Part shown: one piece after another, positions 1 through 6,806 of the stretch
How positions within the stretch are numbered: the stretch's first letter is position 1
Layout: each line of letters starts with the position of its first letter
Source: an uncultured Eubacteriales bacterium
Lineage (GTDB): Bacteria; Bacillota; Clostridia; Peptostreptococcales; Anaerovoracaceae
Assembly (NCBI GenBank): GCA_902765035.1
Contig: CACWYF010000032.1
Location: 1-9,118, forward strand
Length of the DNA: 9,118 bases
Reading direction: 5' to 3'
The notes under the pieces: generated by a model
Told to the model about the DNA's origin: nothing
Seen by the model: only the letters and a program-made list of their open reading frames with translations
The model's database searches: none
Program-made: the position numbers and the translations under genes

Positions 1-98
1 ATTACCACGGGCTTGATGAGAGCTATTTCAGGATCGCTGTCAGACGGCACGAAGATAATGAGAAGCTGCTGGCGGCGCTCGAGGAGATACTCAGATAG
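1..98 (+). CDS. C-terminal end of a PLP-dependent aminotransferase-fold protein, probably CobD-like (partial)
   Basis: Only the last 31 codons are present, read from base 3 to the TAG at 96-98; the gene starts before the window. The peptide contains YFRIAVRRHEDNEKLLAALEE. This matches the usual C-terminal end of fold-type I PLP enzymes of the HisC/CobD group, where an 'RIAVR...EN..LL.AL' segment forms the final strand and helix of the small domain. CobD (L-threonine-O-3-phosphate decarboxylase) makes aminopropanol phosphate for the nucleotide loop of cobalamin and is often found beside cbi genes, so the context favours CobD over histidinol-phosphate aminotransferase. The catalytic lysine and the rest of the fold lie outside the window, so the specific function is inferred from context. 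An 83-nt gap separates it from cbiC. Confidence 0.6.
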   Translation, partial: YHGLDESYFRIAVRRHEDNEKLLAALEEILR

Positions 99-181
99 AA
101 AAACACAGTAAGAACGGGCGGTAAAACTGCACTCAGGACATGAGTCTGAGAGAAAGGCGTCCATATAATTGAGGAAATAAA

Positions 182-817
182 ATGATAGAACACGTACTTC
201 CGGGCGACATCGAGAAGAGGAGCATGGAGATTATAGGCGAGGAGCTTGCGGCGAGAGGCATCACTCTCGATCCAGAGCAGGACCCTGTGATCAGAAGAGC
301 GATACACACTTCGGCGGATTTTGACTACGCGGAGACTCTGGTTTTCTCTGAGGATGCGGTGAAAAAGGCAAGGGAGCTTATAGCTGCCGGCGCCGATATC
401 GTGACCGACACCAACATGGCTCTGACCGGGATAAACAAGAAGCGGATCGCAGCGTTCGGCGGCGAGGTAAGGTGCTATATGGCGGACGAGGATGTGGCGC
501 GCGAAGCTAAGGAACGCGGCATCACAAGGGCTTCTGTAAGCATGGAGCACGCTGCTGCGGACATTCTGGCGAGCGGGCGCAAAACGATTTTCGCTGTCGG
601 CAATGCGCCGACGGCTCTCATAACGCTGAGAAACATGTATGACGAAGGAAAGTTCACGCCGGACTTTGTGATCGGTGTGCCGGTGGGTTTTGTGAATGTG
701 GTGGAGGCCAAGGAGCTGATACTCGAAACGGACATACCGCACATCGTCAACAGGGGCAGGAAAGGCGGAAGCAATGTGGCCGCCGCCATCGTGAATGCTC
801 TTGTATACGGGATGTGA
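182..817 (+). CDS. cbiC: Cobalt-precorrin-8 methylmutase CbiC
   Basis: CbiC moves the methyl group from C11 to C12 of cobalt-precorrin-8, giving cobyrinic acid, the last step of corrin ring formation. It is a cytosolic enzyme, normally a dimer. The 211-residue length is normal for the CbiC/CobH family. The N-terminal block PVIRRAIHTSADFDYA (residues 35-50) is the family signature. His42 matches the catalytic histidine of CobH (His43 there). The central block ITDTN-like segment (IVTDTNMALTGINK, about residues 75-88) and the C-terminal PVGFVNVVEAKE and NRGRKGGSNVAAA segments are also typical. The ATG at 182 is preceded by GAGG at 171-174 with a 7-nt spacer, which supports this start. It is the first complete cbi gene here, 48 nt before cbiD. 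No defect is seen. Confidence 0.97.
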   Translation: MIEHVLPGDIEKRSMEIIGEELAARGITLDPEQDPVIRRAIHTSADFDYAETLVFSEDAVKKARELIAAGADIVTDTNMALTGINKKRIAAFGGEVRCYMADEDVAREAKERGITRASVSMEHAAADILASGRKTIFAVGNAPTALITLRNMYDEGKFTPDFVIGVPVGFVNVVEAKELILETDIPHIVNRGRKGGSNVAAAIVNALVYGM

Positions 818-865
818 GAAGCAGACCGGTAAAGGGGTATCGGCGCTGAATTATAGGGAAACATA

Positions 866-2008
866 ATGGCAGAACTCAGAAAAGGATTCACAACAGGAAG
901 CTGTGCGGCGGCCGCTGCGAAGGCTGCATGCAGGATGCTCCTCTCGGGAAGTGACGTGGACAGGATATCCATAATCACGCCGAAGGGGCCGGCTTTTGAT
1001 GCTGAGATCCTGAATACTGAGAGGACTGCTGAATATGTAAAGTGCGCGGTGCGTAAGGACGGGGGAGACGACCCTGACATCACGACCGGTGCACTTATAG
1101 AGGCAGAGGTGAGATTCGCAGGCACTGAAGAAGGTACTGAAGAGGGCGATGCGCCGCGCGTCATCATAAAAGGCGGTAAGGGTGTCGGCCGCGTCACAAG
1201 GCCTGGCCTCGACCAGCCTGTGGGAGAAGCCGCCATCAACTCGGTCCCGCGGGAGATGATAACGCGGGAAGTCACTGAGGTCCTCGACATGTTCGACTGC
1301 AGTGATGCAGTAATGGTGACCATATCGGTACCAGAGGGAGAGGAGCTCGCTTTGCACACCTTCAACCCGAGACTCGGGATCGAAGGCGGGATATCCATAA
1401 TCGGGACATCCGGCGTCGTAGAGCCGATGAGCAGACAGGCTATCCTCGATACGATCAGGGTCGAGCTGAGGCAGAAGAGGGCTGAGGGACACGACATCGC
1501 TTTCATATCCCCGGGCAACTACGGGCTCGACTTCATGAAGGAGACTTACGACGTCGACCTCGACAGGAGCGTCAAGTGCAGCAATTTTGTCGGCGAGACG
1601 ATCGACATGATATGTGAGCTCGGGTTCAGCGGGATGCTGCTGACGGGACACATAGGCAAGCTGGTCAAAGTGGCCGGCGGCATCATGAACACTCACTCGC
1701 GCGAGGCTGACTGCAGGATGGAGATAATCGCTGCGGCCGCGGTCAGAGAGGGTGCGGACACAGAGACTCTCGGGCGGATCCTTGACTGCCTGACGACGGA
1801 GGAGGCATACGGCATTCTCTATGAGGCGGGCCTGGCTGAGAAGGTGTCTCAGCGGATCATGGACCGCATAATGTATAACCTTGACAGAAGGGCCGGCGGG
1901 AAACTGGACATCGGCTGCATCGTGTATTCCAAGGAGTACGGGCAGCTCGCGGCATCGGACAGAGCCGCCGGAATGATAGAAGAGAACAGGACGAAGTGGA
2001 ATGGATAA
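866..2008 (+). CDS. cbiD: Cobalt-precorrin-5B (C1)-methyltransferase CbiD
   Basis: CbiD transfers a methyl group from S-adenosylmethionine to C1 of cobalt-precorrin-5B, giving cobalt-precorrin-6A. It is the anaerobic counterpart of CobF but unrelated to it in sequence. The hallmark N-terminus LRKGFTTGSCAAAAAKAA lies at residues 4-21. It is followed by GGDDPDITTGA and by GGKGVGRVTRPGL starting at residue 103, and then PVGEAAINSVPREMI. The C-terminal half carries GNYGLDFMKETYDVD and a GHIGKLVKVAGGIMNTHS segment, all typical of the family. The 380-residue length is normal. AGGGA at 855-859 is 6 nt from the ATG. The end overlaps the cbiF start by 8 nt, suggesting coupled translation. Residues of the form GTEEGTEEG (from about residue 86) come from a small tandem repeat before the conserved GGKGVGR block. 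Confidence 0.97.
   Translation: MAELRKGFTTGSCAAAAAKAACRMLLSGSDVDRISIITPKGPAFDAEILNTERTAEYVKCAVRKDGGDDPDITTGALIEAEVRFAGTEEGTEEGDAPRVIIKGGKGVGRVTRPGLDQPVGEAAINSVPREMITREVTEVLDMFDCSDAVMVTISVPEGEELALHTFNPRLGIEGGISIIGTSGVVEPMSRQAILDTIRVELRQKRAEGHDIAFISPGNYGLDFMKETYDVDLDRSVKCSNFVGETIDMICELGFSGMLLTGHIGKLVKVAGGIMNTHSREADCRMEIIAAAAVREGADTETLGRILDCLTTEEAYGILYEAGLAEKVSQRIMDRIMYNLDRRAGGKLDIGCIVYSKEYGQLAASDRAAGMIEENRTKWNG
1121..1144 (+). repeat. 12-bp imperfect tandem duplication inside cbiD
   Basis: GGCACTGAAGAA (1121-1132) is followed directly by GGTACTGAAGAG (1133-1144). The copies match at 10 of 12 positions and both differences are synonymous, so the peptide GTEE is repeated exactly. It lies in a loop just before the conserved GGKGVGR block. 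This is most simply a local slippage product. Confidence 0.6.
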
Positions 2009-2813
2009 GGTGCAGGAGAACATGCAGGATAAGATGCAGAAAACAGCACAGGTGTACTTTGTAGGAGCCGGTCCGGGAGCGGCCGACCTGATCACAGTAA
2101 GAGGCATGAAGCTCATAGAGCAGGCGGATGTCGTCATCTATGCGGGATCGCTTGTGAACCCGGCGCTTCTTGGTTATGCGAAGGATGGCACTGAGATCCA
2201 CAACAGCGCTCATATGACCCTCGAGCAGGTGCTTGAAGTTATGAAGAATTCTGCTGATGCGGGCAAAACGGTAGTCAGACTCCACACAGGTGACCCGAGT
2301 CTGTATGGGGCCGTAAGAGAGCAGATGGATGCGCTGGATGATATGGGCATTTCATATGAATCGTGCCCGGGAGTTACTGCCGCATTCGGAGCCGCAGCAT
2401 CGATGGACATAGAGTACACTTTGCCCGGAATATCACAGTCGCTCATCTTCACGAGAATGGCGGGCCGTACCGATGTTCCTGAGAAGGAGAGCATCGAGAA
2501 CTGGGCGGCTCACAGGGCCAGCATGGCGATATACCTCAGCACGGGAATGCTCGAGGAACTGTCGCGCAGGCTCATAGCGGGCGGCTATGAGGCGGACACG
2601 CCGGCTGCCATCATTTATAAGGCGACCTGGCCTGAGGAAGAATTCTATTATTGCAGAGTCGATGAGCTGGCAGCCACAGCGGCAGCGCATGGGATAACGA
2701 AGACAGCGCTGGTGCTTGTGGGCGATGTTCTCGCCAAGAGTATGAGCGGATACAAGAAGTCGAAACTGTACGACAAGACATTCTCGACAGAATTCAGGGC
2801 TGCTGAGGAGTAA
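2001..2813 (+). CDS. cbiF: Cobalt-precorrin-4 (C11)-methyltransferase CbiF
   Basis: CbiF is a SAM-dependent tetrapyrrole methylase that methylates C11 of cobalt-precorrin-4, giving cobalt-precorrin-5A. The class III methylase fold is shown by VYFVGAGPGAADLITVRG (residues 18-35, with the glycine-rich GAGPG loop), the LHTGDPSLYGA motif (residues 94-104) and SCPGVTAAFGAAA. The downstream segments QSLIFTRMAGRT, AIYLSTGM and ATWPEEEFYYCRV are characteristic of CbiF/CobM rather than other methylases of this fold. The first ATG overlaps the cbiD end (ATGGATAA). Met8 (ATG at 2022) and Met12 (ATG at 2034) are alternative starts; AGGAG at 2014-2018 lies only 3 nt before the 2022 ATG. Residues before Val18 are not part of the conserved fold, so function does not depend on the choice. 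Confidence 0.96.
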   Translation: MDKVQENMQDKMQKTAQVYFVGAGPGAADLITVRGMKLIEQADVVIYAGSLVNPALLGYAKDGTEIHNSAHMTLEQVLEVMKNSADAGKTVVRLHTGDPSLYGAVREQMDALDDMGISYESCPGVTAAFGAAASMDIEYTLPGISQSLIFTRMAGRTDVPEKESIENWAAHRASMAIYLSTGMLEELSRRLIAGGYEADTPAAIIYKATWPEEEFYYCRVDELAATAAAHGITKTALVLVGDVLAKSMSGYKKSKLYDKTFSTEFRAAEE

Positions 2814-2830
2814 GCGACAGATTATAGATC

Positions 2831-3856
2831 ATGAAGATAAGAATAATCACTTTTACTGAAAAGGGCGCGGAGCTTTCCATACGAGTGAAGGAAGCTCTCG
2901 GCGGACATGAGACTGAGCTGTGCCTGAGGGGCAAAGCCCAGGGCGTTGATGTGCCTGCGGAACCGCTCGATGAGATCTGCAGACGGGCCTTTGAAGAAGA
3001 AACGGCGCTCGTGTTCATAAGCGCTATGGGCATTGCGGTCAGGTCGGTCGCGCCTTTTGTTAAGGACAAGCTGACGGATCCGCCGGTGATAGTGATGGAT
3101 GAGCTGGGTATGCATGTCATACCGGTGCTGTCTGGGCATATGGGCGGAGCTAACAGCCTGGCACTCGAGATAGCTGAGGCGACCGGGGCGGATCCGGGGA
3201 TCACTACGGCGACAGATATAAATGAGGCGTTTTCAGTTGACCTGTTCGCTAAGGAGAATGGGCTCAGGATGGTGAACAGGGACGGCATCGCGAAGGTGTC
3301 GGCTTCGGCGCTTAAGGGCAAGCCGATCACTATATCCATCAAGGACTATCCACCACTGGAAGCAGTCGATGTGCTGATTGCTGATGCTTTGGACGCTATG
3401 GACAAGGCTGGTGCGGATGAAGGAGCGCAGGCAGAAAGTCCTGCGGCTGAGAACCTGGCGACGATCAGGCTGTGTCCGGGCAGGTATGCGGTAGGCATGG
3501 GCTGCAGGAAGGGCAAAAGCTCTGATGAGATAAGAGAGTTTGCGGAGCGTGTTCTGGCGGAAAACGTCGTAGATGCTGCTGAGGTCGGAGCAATTGCAAC
3601 TATAGACATAAAGGCGGAGGAGCCGGGAATAAAGGCTCTGGCGGAATACTGGAAGGTGCCTCTGATCACATACGAAGCGACACTTCTCGAGAAGGTGCAG
3701 GGAGATTTTGCCTCATCGGAATTCGTAAAGAAGACGGTCGGAGTGGACAGCGTGGCGGAGCGGTCGGCGGTGCTTGCTGCGGGAAGCGGCTCAAAGCTGA
3801 TCGTACGCAAGCAGGCGGAAAACGGGATGACGATCGCAGTAGCCGAAAAGCGCTGA
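2831..3856 (+). CDS. cbiG: Cobalt-precorrin-5A hydrolase CbiG
   Basis: CbiG opens the delta-lactone of cobalt-precorrin-5A and releases the two-carbon fragment as acetaldehyde, giving cobalt-precorrin-5B. It exists only in the anaerobic route, so its presence fixes which pathway this is. An N-terminal domain includes FISAMGIAVRSVAPFVKDK (from residue 62) and LSGHMGGANSLALEIAE (from residue 100), followed by ITTATDINEAFSVD, a middle region, and a C-terminal domain starting near RYAVGMGCRKGKSSDEI (residues 218-234). The order and the 341-residue length fit the family. The ATG at 2831 is the first possible start because an in-frame TAG lies at 2825-2827. The nearest good Shine-Dalgarno-like sequence, GAGGAG at 2805-2810, is 20 nt away, so initiation may depend on coupling to cbiF, whose stop is 17 nt upstream. 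Confidence 0.96.
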   Translation: MKIRIITFTEKGAELSIRVKEALGGHETELCLRGKAQGVDVPAEPLDEICRRAFEEETALVFISAMGIAVRSVAPFVKDKLTDPPVIVMDELGMHVIPVLSGHMGGANSLALEIAEATGADPGITTATDINEAFSVDLFAKENGLRMVNRDGIAKVSASALKGKPITISIKDYPPLEAVDVLIADALDAMDKAGADEGAQAESPAAENLATIRLCPGRYAVGMGCRKGKSSDEIREFAERVLAENVVDAAEVGAIATIDIKAEEPGIKALAEYWKVPLITYEATLLEKVQGDFASSEFVKKTVGVDSVAERSAVLAAGSGSKLIVRKQAENGMTIAVAEKR

Positions 3857-3920
3857 GCCATATATGTAATTAGAGACAAAGCAGACTGCGGACGATGAGA
3901 TCAGGCAGTGTGCTGACAGA

Positions 3921-3936
3921 TGCAGATTTAGCTGCA
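3921..3936. other. Small hairpin in the cbiG-cbiH gap
   Basis: TGCAG (3921-3925) and CTGCA (3932-3936) form a 5-bp stem with a 6-nt loop. It lies in the 109-nt gap between cbiG and cbiH, the longest gap in the operon. There is no T-run after it, so it is not a convincing terminator. I see no promoter or small gene in this gap that I would defend. Confidence 0.25.
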
Positions 3937-3965
3937 GATAATATGATAAAAAAGGCGGATAGAAC

Positions 3966-4712
3966 ATGATCACAGTAGTCGGAATGGGACCAGGAAAAGA
4001 AGCGATGATGACGGAGGAGGCTCTGGCGGCACTTGACAGGGCGGATGTGATCATCGGGTATACGGTGTACCTTGAGCTGCTCGGGGACAGATTTGCGGGG
4101 AAGGAGTACCTTTCAACGCCGATGAAGCAGGAGGTAGAGCGCTGCAGGATGTGCTTTGAGCAGGCGGCGATGGGCAAAGAGGTCGCCATGATATGCAGCG
4201 GAGACGCCGGAATATACGGGATGGCGTCCCTTATGTTCGAGCTGGGCGAGGAATACGACGCACAGAATCCGGGAGCATCAATGCTGACAGATATATGCGT
4301 GATCCCGGGGATCACTGCGGCTTCGAGCGGAGCGGCAGTACTCGGAGCACCGCTGAATCACGACTTCTGCGTGATCAGTCTGTCGGACCTTCTGACTCCG
4401 TGGGAACTTATCGAGAAGAGACTCAGAGCTGCAGCGGACGGAGATTTTGCGATAGCTATATACAATCCGTCGAGCCGCAAGAGGCACGATTATCTGCAGA
4501 AGGCATGCGACATCCTGATGGAGACAGCATCGCCTGAGACAGCATGCGGATATGTCAGGAACATCGGTCGCGACGGGACCGAGTCGCACGTGTGCACTCT
4601 GGCAGAGCTGAGAGATACGCAGGTCGACATGTTCACGACTGTTTTCGTTGGTAACTCGCAGAGCAGGATCATAGGAGACCGGCTCGTGACGCCTAGGGGA
4701 TATAAGAAGTAA
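3966..4712 (+). CDS. cbiH: Cobalt-precorrin-3 (C17)-methyltransferase CbiH (ring contraction)
   Basis: CbiH methylates C17 and drives ring contraction to cobalt-precorrin-4, the step that turns the porphyrin-like macrocycle into a corrin skeleton. The protein starts with the methylase loop ITVVGMGPG (residues 2-10), followed by ADVIIGYTVYLELL, ICSGDAGIYGMASLMFEL (SGDAG at residues 78-82), VIPGITAASSGAAVLGAPL, SLSDLLTPWE, IYNPSSRKR and YVRNIGRDG. The last four are diagnostic of CbiH/CobJ among the tetrapyrrole methylases. Its 248 residues fit a stand-alone CbiH without the extra iron-sulphur domain seen in some fusions. AGGCGG at 3953-3958 is 7 nt before the ATG. It acts upstream of CbiF in the pathway although its gene comes later in the operon. 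Confidence 0.96.
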   Translation: MITVVGMGPGKEAMMTEEALAALDRADVIIGYTVYLELLGDRFAGKEYLSTPMKQEVERCRMCFEQAAMGKEVAMICSGDAGIYGMASLMFELGEEYDAQNPGASMLTDICVIPGITAASSGAAVLGAPLNHDFCVISLSDLLTPWELIEKRLRAAADGDFAIAIYNPSSRKRHDYLQKACDILMETASPETACGYVRNIGRDGTESHVCTLAELRDTQVDMFTTVFVGNSQSRIIGDRLVTPRGYKK

Positions 4713-4713
4713 G

Positions 4714-4743
4714 TGTGCCAGAAGGACTGTCTCCATTGACACA
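4714..4743. repeat. Single degenerate copy of the TGTGTCA/TGACACA palindromic unit
   Basis: The gap between the cbiH stop (4712) and the cbiJET ribosome site (about 4747) is almost filled by a 30-nt imperfect palindrome. TGTGCCA (4714-4720) pairs with TGACACA (4737-4743) at 6 of 7 positions, and GGA/TCC sit inside. By eye it aligns with the two units inside cbiA: with one gap, about 23 of 30 positions match the second unit (7549-7578), and most differences are transitions. The shared core is AGGAC-N-GTC. It is probably an old copy of the same repeat. It could also act as an intercistronic hairpin in the mRNA. Confidence 0.6.
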
Positions 4744-4757
4744 TCTGAGGTAAAGAT

Positions 4758-6806
4758 ATGAAACCTATTATTTTTTCCGGGACAACTGAAGGAAGGACGC
4801 TCTCTGAGAAGCTGACCGCATCCGGCATCGCGCACATCGTGTGCGTGGCGACTGAGTACGGCGAGCTTGTCATGGAGCCGAGCAGGTATGCGGATGTGCG
4901 CAGGGGCAGGCTCAGGGCGCTTCAGATGTATGACCTCATCAAGGAGGAGGGCAGCATGGTTTTCGATGCCACTCATCCTTATGCTGCTGAGGTATCTCAC
5001 AATATTCTGACGGCGTGCAAAGCGGCGGCCAGGGAGTACGTGAGGATCCTGAGGCCTGAGGATGCCGCCATGATGCCTGAGGATGCAGAATTGCATGTTT
5101 TCGGGGATGCGGCGTCATGCGCTGAGGCTCTTAAGGAGACTGGGGGAAACATCCTGCTGACTACGGGCAGCAAGGAGCTAAGCATATATGCGGCTGATGA
5201 AGGTGTAAGGAGCAGGCTCTATGCGAGAGTTCTGCCGTCACTTGAGAGCATCAGGCTGTGTGAGGAGGCAGGCTTAAGCGGCAAGCAGATAATTGCCATG
5301 CAGGGCCCGTTCATCAGGGAAACTGATGCGGCGCTCATCCGCCAGTTTGACATTAAGGTGATGGTGACCAAGGCGAGCGGCAGAGCCGGAGGAGCGCCTG
5401 ACAAGATCAGGGCCGCAGCTGAGGCAGGCATCCCTGTATACCTTATAGGCAGACCGGCAGAGGAGACAGGCATCTCTGTCAGCCAGGCACTGAGGCAGTA
5501 TTTCGGCAGAGGAAGAAAGCTGCGCCTTGATCTTGTCGGAACGGGCCCGGGAGACAGGGCGCTACTGACCGGCGAGGCAGAGGAAGCCATAAGGAAGGCC
5601 GACATCATTTTCGGCGCCTCCCGCATGATAGAAGACTACGACGGAAGGGAAGCCTATCCGTATTACAGAGCCGAAGACATCATCCCGGTCCTCGAAGAGA
5701 GGCGCCCGGAGAGAGCCGCCGTGCTCTTCTCGGGAGATACCGGGTTCTACAGCGGAGCGGCTTTACTCTCACCTAAGATCGCAGACTGGGCGTACGAAGA
5801 AGACCTCGACTGCAGGGTCAAAGTCCACCCGGGCATCTCATCGTTCGCGTACCTTGCGGCGAAGGCAGGCATCAGCTACCAGGATGCGGAGCTTATGAGC
5901 ATCCATGGAAGCAGGGGCGACAGAAGGGCTGCTGCGGAACTGGCGCGCAAAGTGAGATACAGCGGCAAGACCTTTGTTTTGCTCTCCGGACCTGAAGACG
6001 TCAGGCTGATGGGCAAAACGCTCATTGACGCGGGACTCGGACATGTGGCGATCATCCTCGGACTGCAGCTTTCGTACCCTGAGGAGAAGGTCGGGCTCAT
6101 AACCTGCGCGGACTGCGCTCAGATCACTGAGCCGGGACTGTACATCGCAGCTGTCATCAACAGGGAGTGCGAGGCAAAACCGGCGGCACCTGTCATAGCT
6201 GACGATGAGATGATAAGAGCCAGAGTACCGATGACCAAGGAGAGCGTAAGGCACCTCAGCATCCTGAAGCTGGGGCTGACCGAGGGCTCGGTGGTATACG
6301 ACATCGGAAGCGGCACGGGATCGGTGGCATGCGAGATCGCGCGGCTCGACTCGGCCGGCAAAGTATATGCGATAGAAATGAAGGATGAGGCCTGCGACCT
6401 CATACAGCAGAATGCGGACAACCTCGGAGTTTGCAATATAGAAGTGGTAAGGGGCACGGCGCCTGAAGCTATGAGAGGACTTGAGAGGGCGACGCATGCC
6501 TTTATCGGCGGCAGCTCTGGTAACCTCAGAGAGATACTCACAGAGCTCGGCAGCAGATGCCCGGGAATAAGGGTGGTCATCAACGCTGTCAGCCTTGAGA
6601 CGATGGCTGAGATAACCGGTGTCATCGCGGATATGAATGTAAGCAACCTGAGTGTCGAACAGGTATCTGTCAGCAGGGCGAGGGAGCTCGGAAGCTACCA
6701 TCTCCTGACAGCGGAGAATCCGGTGATGATCGCGGCTTTTGACCTCGTGGGATTGTCTGCATGCGATGACGGAACGGACGCCGTTAAGGCAGGGAGCAGA
6801 ACATGA
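4758..6806 (+). CDS. Trifunctional fusion: cobalt-precorrin-6A reductase (CbiJ/CobK) + C5-methyltransferase (CbiE) + C15-methyltransferase/decarboxylase (CbiT)
   Basis: Three enzymes are read as one 682-residue protein. Residues 1 to about 250 are the NAD(P)H-dependent CbiJ/CobK reductase, with IIFSGTTEGR (residues 4-13) and FDATHPYAAEVS (69-80). Residues 256 to about 475 are CbiE, a class III methylase with LVGTGPGDRALLT (GTGPG at 261-265), LFSGDTGFYSGA (323-334), HPGISSFAYLAAK and SIHGSRGD. Residues 482 to about 670 are CbiT, a class I methyltransferase with the SAM loop VVYDIGSGTGSVACEIAR (512-529), IEMKDEAC and FIGGSSGNLREIL. Together they convert cobalt-precorrin-6A to 6B (CbiJ), 7 (CbiT) and 8 (CbiE). 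CbiE-CbiT fusions (CobL-like) are common; adding CbiJ in front is rarer to my knowledge. TGAGG at 4746-4750, 7 nt before ATG, supports the start. The stop overlaps cbiA by 4 nt (ATGA). Confidence 0.95.
   Translation: MKPIIFSGTTEGRTLSEKLTASGIAHIVCVATEYGELVMEPSRYADVRRGRLRALQMYDLIKEEGSMVFDATHPYAAEVSHNILTACKAAAREYVRILRPEDAAMMPEDAELHVFGDAASCAEALKETGGNILLTTGSKELSIYAADEGVRSRLYARVLPSLESIRLCEEAGLSGKQIIAMQGPFIRETDAALIRQFDIKVMVTKASGRAGGAPDKIRAAAEAGIPVYLIGRPAEETGISVSQALRQYFGRGRKLRLDLVGTGPGDRALLTGEAEEAIRKADIIFGASRMIEDYDGREAYPYYRAEDIIPVLEERRPERAAVLFSGDTGFYSGAALLSPKIADWAYEEDLDCRVKVHPGISSFAYLAAKAGISYQDAELMSIHGSRGDRRAAAELARKVRYSGKTFVLLSGPEDVRLMGKTLIDAGLGHVAIILGLQLSYPEEKVGLITCADCAQITEPGLYIAAVINRECEAKPAAPVIADDEMIRARVPMTKESVRHLSILKLGLTEGSVVYDIGSGTGSVACEIARLDSAGKVYAIEMKDEACDLIQQNADNLGVCNIEVVRGTAPEAMRGLERATHAFIGGSSGNLREILTELGSRCPGIRVVINAVSLETMAEITGVIADMNVSNLSVEQVSVSRARELGSYHLLTAENPVMIAAFDLVGLSACDDGTDAVKAGSRT

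Noticed and set aside
164..169. Perfect TATAAT hexamer upstream of cbiC, a possible promoter -10
   Set aside because: Transcription would start about 6 nt before the ATG and cut off the GAGG ribosome site at 171-174. No -35-like sequence lies about 17 nt upstream and there is no extended -10. Most likely chance in an AT-rich spot.
99..181. Possible cobalamin riboswitch before cbiC
   Set aside because: The gap is only 83 nt, far too short for a full B12 riboswitch, and I see no B12-box-like sequence. The CTCAG/CTGAG pairing near 131-150 is too small to count.
475..2137. Long open frames on the minus strand opposite cbiC and cbiD (347 and 428 codons)
   Set aside because: They lie opposite genes with clear family motifs, and their translations are low-complexity or lack recognisable domains. 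They are antisense shadows caused by codon composition.
4193..4537. 114-codon + strand open frame inside cbiH
   Set aside because: It is out of frame within a well-conserved CbiH sequence, has no ribosome site that I can defend, and its translation is arginine-rich without motifs.
5500..5530. Assembly or sequencing error joining separate cbiJ and cbiE genes
   Set aside because: The reading frame is continuous through a short plausible linker (QYFGRGRKLRLDLVG), and I see no clear stop/start pair or ribosome site that one base change would restore. A true fusion is the simpler reading, though not proven.
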